This document shows positions 56,705 to 64,000 of a stretch of DNA of 64,000 nt, piece after piece (within the stretch, counting starts at the first letter, position 1; each line of letters begins with the position of its first letter). Location: positions 156,660,409-156,724,408 of the forward strand of contig BSWB01000002.1 of NCBI GenBank assembly GCA_033239125.1, written 5' to 3'. A program made the translations under genes and the position numbers. Below the pieces are notes generated by a model, which made no database searches, was not told where the DNA came from, and saw only the letters and a list, made by a program, of their open reading frames with translations. The DNA comes from Fagopyrum homotropicum. Taxonomy: Eukaryota > Streptophyta > Magnoliopsida > Caryophyllales > Polygonaceae.

Positions 56705-58186
56705 ATGGATCTTGTAAAGAGGATAACTAGAAACACGAGGAAGAAGAAGGGATCTTCTTCCAAAGCCACTGCCCCACCTCCACCACCACCTACCAACATC
56801 CCTAAGCTTCCCCCTCCCCTATCCAAGCATAAGAAACGCTATGAACGCATTGTAGATCGCCCATTCACCCCTCCTCGCTACATAGTGCTTGATGACTTAG
56901 ATTCGTTGTATGTTCGAGAGGATGTTGATATGATGCTTGATAGAGCAGGGTTGAGACAGTTTGCCACGATCAGAGAAGATGCTTATAGGGAGATCACCCT
57001 AGAATTCCTTAGCACGTTTGAGCACGATCCTAGGGAAAGGATGGTCACTTTCCGCCTCATGAGCCAAGACCACACTTTATCCATTGATGCTTTTGGCGAC
57101 TTGTTTGGTTTTTCTTATTCAGATGCAGGCACATTTGCTAGAGGCCTCAATGCTAGTGATTTTTGGGAGGCTATCTCCGTAGGAGAGTACGGAGGGGATA
57201 AGTGGAGACCCGGAAACTCTAAGGAGACAAGTATGTACAACCTTTCCTTCAAGGTAGTGCATAGGATACTCAGTGAGAGTTTGTTTGCCCGGACTGAGAC
57301 TCCACAAAAGCTCAAGGCTGATGAGCTTTTTATCCTCTACTGCATGACATCCACCACCACTCCCGACATCTCCACCATGCTTGCTGACTATCTAGGAAAG
57401 ATAGCCAACAAAGCCAAGGGTGACATCTGTTCAGGAGGCTTGGTCACTCATGTGGCTAGGACTCTAGGTTATGACTTCTCGGGATGCACTCTAGCTGAGA
57501 GTGCCCTTCCTTTAGGCTCGCAGAGGTTGGTGGTTCGACAGGTCTTGATTCCTCGAGGGAGAGGAACTCTTCATGTGCCGATGCCATGGCACAGGGATCC
57601 GAAGAAGAAGCCATCCGAGATCATATAGAAATCCGAATACACCATTCGGAATAAGAAGAACTGGAAGGAGACCTTTGAGGCAATGCTTGAGGAGTTCTCA
57701 CCTCCCACTTATTATGATGATGATGCAGGTGACTCAGAGGAGGAGGAGGATGGAGGACAGGAGACCATGCTCGAGTTTGAGAGCGATACCCATAGCGGGC
57801 ATGCTACGGATGCCATGGACACTGACACTCATGGAGCAGGACCGAGCAGGACTAGCAGGCAGGATGAGGAGATGGAGGATGACATGCAGCCACCTCGACA
57901 CTCTTATGCACATGCTCCAGGCCCTAGACGAGGACGCCGAGCTCCACGCCACTTCAGGGAGCTAGTCACTAGCTTCCAGAGCCTCAGCACCGACTACCAT
58001 GTCCTCCGCACCGATTATGAGACCCTGAACACACAGTTCAGGAACTACAGGGAGGAGACGGACGCTAGGCATTCATCTTATGATGGTCAGATGAGGGACA
58101 TGTACTACCACCAGTTCGGCCACTTCTACGATCCCTCCGCACCGATGTATCCATATCCACCACCTCCACCACCGACAGAGGATTGA
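56705..58186 (+). pseudogene. Env-like third ORF of F, one stop
   Basis: 494 codons from ATG 56705 to TGA 58184, with TAG at 57626-57628 at a Trp position of E and D. Basic/Pro-rich N-terminus; shared region (MLDRAGLRQF; HRILSESLFARTETPQKL; LFILYCM; GDICSGGLVTHVA; VLIPRGRG); Glu/Asp-rich stretch (57710-57800); helical region near 57960-58080 with repeated LRTDYETLN-like pattern; poly-Pro end. No signal peptide or membrane helix seen. If the stop is real the product is 307 residues and keeps the conserved region but loses the acidic and Pro-rich tail. Confidence 0.82.
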
Positions 58187-59487
58187 GCTTCCACCTCTTT
58201 TACATTGTAAGTATTTGTCTCCTTCTTATGCTTGATTTTCACATTGGGGACAATGTGGATGTCAAGTATGGGGTGGAGGTACTTACAATACCTTATGTCT
58301 CATTCTAGCACTCTATGTACTTTCCACTACTCTTGACAATTTGGCTTGTAATAACTCTTGCACGGCTTGCTTGCTATTATGACACTCGCACTTGCATGAA
58401 CTTTTTCAAAACCTATGAATTTTCAAGAATTTTAAGTGCTTCTTATATGGAAATGACCTCTATGATGAAAATTGTGTATATGGATAAGTAAAAATATGCT
58501 TAGTTGTGTTGAGATCTTAATTATAGCATGAATGAAATTGTTTTTGTTACTTGAATACATGAATAAGTTATATGATTTAGTTGTTTTGACGAGAAAATGA
58601 AATAATAGTCGAAGCTATATTGCAAGTTCTTTTACATCATTTAAGGATGACTAAGGCAATTCACTTCTTTTCTTTTCTCAAATCTTGATCATGCTAGCTC
58701 CTCAATGAAATATGTAACCCTCCTCTTACCATCCGGGAATTAGGATAGATTATTGAAAAAGGCATGTTTGATGTGGGAGGGCCAAGGAAAATGTGTGCAA
58801 AAATTTCATAAGTTTGGGGACGTTGAACATGAGGATGAGTAACTCGGCACCATTCACATAGCCGGGTGTTTGTGTCTTGCCAAAGTCCGATTGAACGACA
58901 AGTCCTAACGGGATATGGTATGTGCATCAAGGGTTTGAGGCATCTCGAAAATTGAGAAACGCCGATCTCCTAGGCTTCGGTTTTTGTGCACCGCTGTCCA
59001 TACTCTCAAAAAAAGTAAAGTATAACGAAAGCAAAGCTTTCTACATGCGAAGCATGTGCGGTGAAGAAAATTCTTGAAGGTGTTATGTGTTCCTCTTTCC
59101 CGGATTAGCACCACAATAGCCAAAAAGAACCACCTCCCTTAATACGCTTCTTGAACCTTTCCTTTGATTTGAAGACCTTGAGACTTTTATGCATGTGTTT
59201 AAGACTTAATAGCTTAGATTTGTTTGAATTTGATTGCCTCTACACCTTTATCATATTCTTTATTTATGCTTTCAAGAAAGAAAAGGGAATTTGTTCATCT
59301 TATAGTCATCATTGATACATGCTTTGCCCCTTTTATGCCTTGAAATATCACTTTGAGAGCGATCCAATGAAAAGAAGCACTACCAAAAGAAAAGTTTTTG
59401 AGTTTCATACATGCATAATCCATGACATCTTATATTCTGAATTTGAGTCTTGCTTAGGGACAAGCAAGAGGCAAGTATGGGGTATTT
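58187..59487 (+). other. Noncoding tail of F
   Basis: Tail-start hairpin CACATTG-GGGA-CAATGTG (58240-58257) and AAGTATGGGGTGG (58264 onward); shared block 58812-59010; hairpin CTTGCTT-AGGGAC-AAGCAAG (59449-59468); AAGTATGGGGTATTT (59473-59487) directly before the 3' LTR. The minus-strand element's tail (4367-5335) aligns with its right two thirds. Confidence 0.78.
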
Positions 59488-61123
59488 TGATGACATGAAT
59501 TATGTATCATCATATTCATGCATACTACAGCACATTATCTCTATTTACCTTGCATTTAGAGGGATTTTGCATACCTTTTATGTTCTATTTAATCAATTGT
59601 CGGAAATAGAGGTCTACACGAGATTTTGATGAATTGCAGGTAAATAGAGCTGAATTGGAAGCAAAAATGGAGCAAGAAGCATCTAAGGATGTTAAGGAAG
59701 CTAAAGGAGTCTTAGGAGGATCACAAAGGGCTAAGGAATTGCAAAGGAGAAGCATAGAAGACGAACCAAAGGAAGAGCACTTTCTGTTGAAGAAAATCGT
59801 GCTAATGTATATAAAAATCGGACGATTTTTATACCTAAAAATCGAACGGTTTTTCACTAAAATCGACTGGGTCGATTTTCTTCACGATTCGGCCAAATGA
59901 AAAGACGACATAAAGCCCAATTAATTTGGGCTAGATGAGAGTTTTGCCAAACGGCCCATCTGCAAGAAACTATAGAAGAGAACCCTACGAACGAAAAGGG
60001 GGTCTTCGCACCAGATAATTTTTAGACGTTTTGGAGAAATCAAGGATTCTTGGAGAGAGATTGAAGAACTTTTGCCGGAAAGTCATTCTTGATCTTTGAT
60101 TGTGAGATTTCTTTATTCCATTGCCTTGTTTGTGGTTTGTGAACACGAAATTGAGTTGTTTGAGAGATACATTGAACAGATTTGACGATTGTTTTACAGA
60201 TTTGAAAGTTATAGAATTTTTCGTTCAAGATTTGGTTTCTTTGCGATATCTTCTTCAATAATTAATTTGATTCGATTTTGAAAATGGTTGGCTAAAAACC
60301 TTGTGATTCTGGGGAGAATAGTTGATGATTAAGGCTTAGATGATGATAGACTGAACTCATTCAAACATTGGGACTCTGAGAATTTAGATCTTAGTTTTGC
60401 GACAAACAGGAAAATCGGACTGTTCTTGAGAAAAATCGGCCGATTTTTCGTATGAACAGCACGATTTTCTCTTCTGACGAACTTTAATTGAATTAATCTT
60501 TAATCAAAACTAGTCCTTGCCTAAACCCTAATCTTGATTAACCTTCCTACCCTCTAATTGAATGTATGAATGCATTTCAAACCTGTTTCTACATTTAATA
60601 GATTAAGATTGCAAGATTTGGGTAATAAAGAGACTCAACATCCTTTATTAAGATTCTAAGTGTGCTTTCTATTCTTACTTTGAAGAGTCATATCCTGGAG
60701 TTTTAGATAGTTAGTTTGAACATAATTCTTGTCTTTAGATCTTTCTATATTGCAGCCTCAACAACCCTTATAGAAAGAACCTATAGATTAGTCATATAGG
60801 TTTCGGAACTTCATCGTACGAATCCTACCTTTGAACATTTAATCTTGGCAATATAAATTCTGTCTTATATCTATAAAAGTGTCTTGAATCGAAAGCCTAA
60901 ATCGGATACTTGAATCCTTGGAATCATTTCTCTCTTTGTCATATCACAAAAGCTTTTATACTTTCGCTAGATAATTGAATTTGGAAATTTTCTCACCAAA
61001 TCCCTGAGTTCGACTCTGGAATTCTTACCTTTCTACAGCCGATCCGTACACTGCGGGTTCGCTTTGCTTTTGAGTTCTAGATATAAATATTAAGACTTTG
61101 ACGCACACCCTTTTGAGCGAACA
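59488..61123 (+). repeat. 3' LTR of F
   Basis: 1636 bp, from TGATGACATG to GAGCGAACA. Differs from the 5' LTR by a 4-bp gap near 60308 and about four substitutions, for example near 59588, 60682 and 60864. Tag cluster 59795-59898; composite hairpin 60411-60469. Confidence 0.93.
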
Positions 61124-61128
61124 CCTTT

Positions 61129-61973
61129 CTTGCAAATTTCATAACGTGAGAGTTTTACCTAAATCATATTGAGAAATTAAGGTTGAAATCACATGATGAG
61201 TTCTTATACTTCTTTATGAAATAATTAAGGCAATTCGATTTTCTTACTTCTTTTTTTGATCATTTAGCCCCTCAATGAAATAATTTCCTCTCTTACCTAT
61301 CCGGAAATTTGGAGGAGTTGATATTTGGCATGTTTAATGTGGGAGGGCCATGAAAGCAAAATTTTGCATTCAGAGAATAGAACTAATAGGTTTGGGGAAG
61401 TCAATCATGATGATGAGTAACTCGGCATCATTCACATAGCCGGGTGTTTCTGTCTTGCCAAAGCAAATTGAGCGATATTCCTAACAGATTATGGTATGTG
61501 CATCAAAGGGTTTGAGGCATCTCGAAATTGAGAAACGTCAATCTCCTAGGCTTCGGTTTTTGTGCACCGTTGTCCATACTTCCAAAAGTAAAGTCGAAAA
61601 ACAATGTGAAAAAGAAAAGAGCAAAGCTCTAAGTTGATGGTGTTGCAAATCAAAATAAAAAGAAAAGGAGTTGGGTTATTCCTTTTCCCGGATTCATGCA
61701 CCACATCCCTTACAAGTTTCCCTCCTTTCCGCATTCTAGACCATACTTGGAATCCCTTAGGATCAAAAGAGTGTTATTTGACTTAGTGATCTAAATTGAA
61801 GTTTCACATGCTTGATTTTGAATGAAGCAAGGTTTGAGGATGATCTATTGACTAGAAGCACATTACATAAAAGATGTTTTGATTTGTTTTGCATGCATAT
61901 TTCAATCTAACTTGTGTTCTAAGCTTTTGAAAATCTTGCTTGGGGACAAGCAAGTGACAAGTATGAGGTATTT
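61129..61973 (+). other. Noncoding tail of D, part after F
   Basis: Resumes after CCTTT. Shared block at about 61390-61585; hairpin CTTGCTT-GGGGAC-AAGCAAG (61935-61954); purine tract AAGTATGAGG (61959-61968, G-to-A relative to the others) before the 3' LTR. No coding sequence. Confidence 0.75.
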
Positions 61974-63654
61974 TGTTAGCATGAAATATTGCGATATTCT
62001 AGGCACTTATTTTGGTTGATTTTCACTCATTATTGTGTTCATGGATAAGGTATCGAAGCAATTGTTAGCTTATTCACCTATTTGGTCGATAAGGAAGTCT
62101 ACACTAGCTTTGTGTTGATTATAGGTGAATAAGAGTTGGAATCGGATCGTTTGATGGAAAAAAGGGAGTAATCGATCATGTTCGAGGATGAGGAGATACA
62201 TCGAGGAAGCTAAGGAAGGAGCTAGGATGAAGAATGGCACGAGACAAAGGCAACAACAAGCATTATACACTTCCACGCCCTGAATTACGGCCGTGGAGAA
62301 GAGGAATTGAAGTCCACGCCTAAACCACGGCCGTGGACTTAACATCATGAACGTGGACTTGAGTTTGGAGCACTCCAGTAAGTTACACGGTATAAATTAC
62401 GGTTGTGGAAAGCATGAGACACCGTAATCCATTTCCACGCTCTAAACCACGGTTGTGGAACCTTGTGAGACCACGATTTAGGCAATCTTTTGACGAGTCA
62501 TTATTTGCCACGTTACTTACGTATTGGGCCTGCACGGTATCTTTCTCTCACCTTATAAAAAGGCTGGAAATGAGAGTTTTCAGAACGGTCGCTTAGGGTT
62601 GATCGAGACCGCGAGAGTTGCGGAAGCACCGGCGAAATTGGAGATTCAGAGATTGCTTGTGGCGGAAGTTTAGCCCTTTTTCTAAGGTTTTGTTATTGAA
62701 GGAGGATTGACATCCCGTTCTTCGTTCTTACCTAAGATCATTGTGAGGTTTTGTATTATACATTCTGAATCTATTAAACATTACTCCTTGTGTTTCAGAT
62801 TTGGAGATTGGTTTTGAAGTTTATTTGAGTATTTGAGGGTTTTCATATTTCTCTCTTTATTACTTGAATATTGATATCAAAATGATAGTTATTGGCTAAA
62901 ACCCTATAGCAATTCTAAGGTGAAGGATTGATAGTTGTGGCTTAGATGATGATAGATCGATCGTAAACATATTGGACCCTGAGAGTGCGAGAAACATCGT
63001 CGACACCCTAAATCACGGCCTGATCTTGGTTTCCAAGGCCGTGATTCTCAAGAACCAACCGTGATTTACCCCAGTTTACGAACTTTGCTTTTACTTTAAT
63101 CCAAAGTTATAGATTTTCTTTAACCTAGCCTTGGCTTGACTTTCCTAGGTAGTAGTGAGACTCAACATCCTCTATTTCAGTTTCGAGTGTCACAACCTTA
63201 CCCGTTTGAGTTTATCTTGATCCTTGGGTTACAAGTTTGGGTATTTGAGATTAATTATTATCCTTAGATCCTTTCTATACTGCAGCCTCAACAACCTTTA
63301 TAGAGAGTGTCTTTCGGTTAGATATATAAGGTTTTGGAACTTCACCGTACATTACCATACTTTAGTATATCTTTGCAAGTCTCAACTCTGTCCTTATATC
63401 TTTAGTATATCTTGAATCGATTGCCACAATTTGATACCTGGATCTTTGGGGTTGCTCTTTTCCCAATATTTGCAAAGCTTATTACATTTACTTGCTTGAC
63501 GATTGGTGAACTCAATTTGTTCCCCCCAAATCCCTAGGTTTGACACTCTAGAATTCTTGCTTTGCTACACCGATCCGTACACTGCGGGTTCGCTTGCTTT
63601 TATTCTAGTTTTATAAATTTAAGACTTGATTGTACGCACGCTTAGAGGCAAACA
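61974..63654 (+). repeat. 3' LTR of D
   Basis: 1681 bp, from TGTTAGCATG to GGCAAACA. Tag cluster 62269-62477; TATAAAAAGG near 62555; composite hairpin 63014-63065, one of whose central arms has decayed (TTTCCAAGGCC). Has about 70 bp near 62165-62260 that the 5' LTR lacks. Confidence 0.9.
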
Positions 63655-63659
63655 AGAAC

Positions 63660-64000
63660 TGCTAACTGAAAAAGATGATTAGGTAGTTTGGCCCGGAGAC
63701 ATATGTCACATGGATAGGTAGCTTTGGTAATGGAAGGATGACCAAGGCGGTTATGGTGGGTGGTGGTGTCAATAGTGGTAAGACATGAAGGGGGCGGAGA
63801 AGCATTTGGGTTTGTCATCCACCGAAGCTAGTAGATTCCATCACGAGTTTCACCTACTCCAATCAATGTCCTCGAAGTACGGTCCTATATAACACAAAGT
63901 TTATTAGTTATTATAAAAACACAATTCAAATCCGTAGTTAACTGATTTAGAGAAAGTAGATGACAATCAAGTCCTGGAACATATAATACTCGAGGCAAGT
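63660..64000 (-). pseudogene. Ty1/copia fragment (pre-integrase region to integrase start)
   Basis: Read on the minus strand: a LYVPGLDCHLLS-like segment just before integrase, a GVGETRDGIYWL stretch, HHNRLGHPS of the GAG-pre-integrase domain, and then the integrase zinc-finger Cys pair. It joins directly to 26288 once D and one AGAAC are removed. Stops and frameshifts are present. The upstream part of the element lies beyond the window. Confidence 0.82.

Larger units (their letters stand above)
48065..61123 (+). mobile_element. Element F: young, nearly intact Athila element, TSD CCTTT
   Basis: Ends TGATGACATG and GAGCGAACA, flanked by CCTTT at 48060-48064 and 61124-61128, inserted in the tail of D. 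LTRs of 1640 and 1636 bp differ at about four positions plus one 4-bp gap by eye. Contents: PBS, gag-pol in one frame, env-like ORF, tail. The only coding faults seen are three stop codons (51284, 54782, 57626). Tag class AAAATCGG. It is the youngest insertion in the window. Confidence 0.95.
26289..63654 (+). mobile_element. Element D: Athila element containing E and F, TSD AGAAC
   Basis: Outer ends TGTTAGCATG (26289) and GGCAAACA (63654), with AGAAC at 26284-26288 and 63655-63659. Removing E (31776-43200 plus one ACTAA) and F (48065-61123 plus one CCTTT) leaves a regular Athila element of about 12.9 kb: LTR, PBS, gag, pol, env-like ORF, tail, LTR. The two LTRs differ at roughly 4-5% of positions by eye, the most of the nested set, which fits D being older than E and F. 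All its ORFs are damaged. Confidence 0.93.

Overview
The window is repeat DNA from a plant nuclear genome, most likely a eudicot; the species cannot be told from the sequence. Every block that can be identified is a transposable element. The signs are tRNA-Asp primer sites, Athila-type Ty3/gypsy gag-pol followed by a third 'env-like' ORF, Ty1/copia and chromovirus remnants and a CACTA-type end. No host gene, tRNA, rRNA or CRISPR array was found. Deep nesting suggests heterochromatin (inference).

The base layer is a decayed minus-strand Ty1/copia element, now in three pieces (63660-64000, 25980-26288, 22851-24248). It was hit by (i) a minus-strand chromovirus-like LTR (21965-22850), (ii) a plus-strand solo Athila LTR (24249-25979, TSD GTGTG) and (iii) Athila element D (26289-63654, TSD AGAAC). 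D was then hit by Athila element E (31776-43200, TSD ACTAA) and Athila element F (48065-61123, TSD CCTTT). On the left, a minus-strand Athila element lies in the chromovirus LTR. Its 5' LTR carries a CACTA remnant, and the CACTA carries a 14.9-kb three-LTR composite, element A (6159-21066, TSD GTCGT). Its 3' LTR carries a minus-strand solo LTR (1408-3024, TSD ATAAT). The far left is another minus-strand Athila LTR cut by the window edge.

A, D, E and F share one plan: LTR - tRNA-Asp PBS - gag with an Asn-rich tail - protease - spacer - RT - RNase H - integrase - hairpin at the pol stop - (in D, E, F) a leader with a TATA-like box and an env-like ORF - about 1 kb of conserved noncoding tail - hairpin and purine tract - LTR. 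None has a fully open gag-pol. F is closest: one reading frame with two stops, plus one stop in the env-like ORF. E lacks RT and RNase H. The second half of A has a short shuffled ORF in place of gag-pol.

The most interesting signal is noncoding. Each element carries its own palindromic 'tag' with half-sites meeting at CGGCCG or a close variant: TTCCACGG in A, D and both solo LTRs; AAAATCGG in F and the minus-strand element; CACCTCGG in E and the left-edge LTR. Clusters sit in the LTR upstream of the TATA box, in the translated protease-RT spacer and upstream of the env-like ORF. A larger hairpin built from the same tag lies in the LTR and just before the env-like ATG. Three further hairpins (pol stop, tail start, beside the 3' purine tract) have compatible or paired base changes between elements, and AAGTATGGGG recurs at three fixed places per element. 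Together these suggest a shared cis-acting RNA/DNA programme whose recognition word changes between lineages. Divergences quoted are counts by eye.
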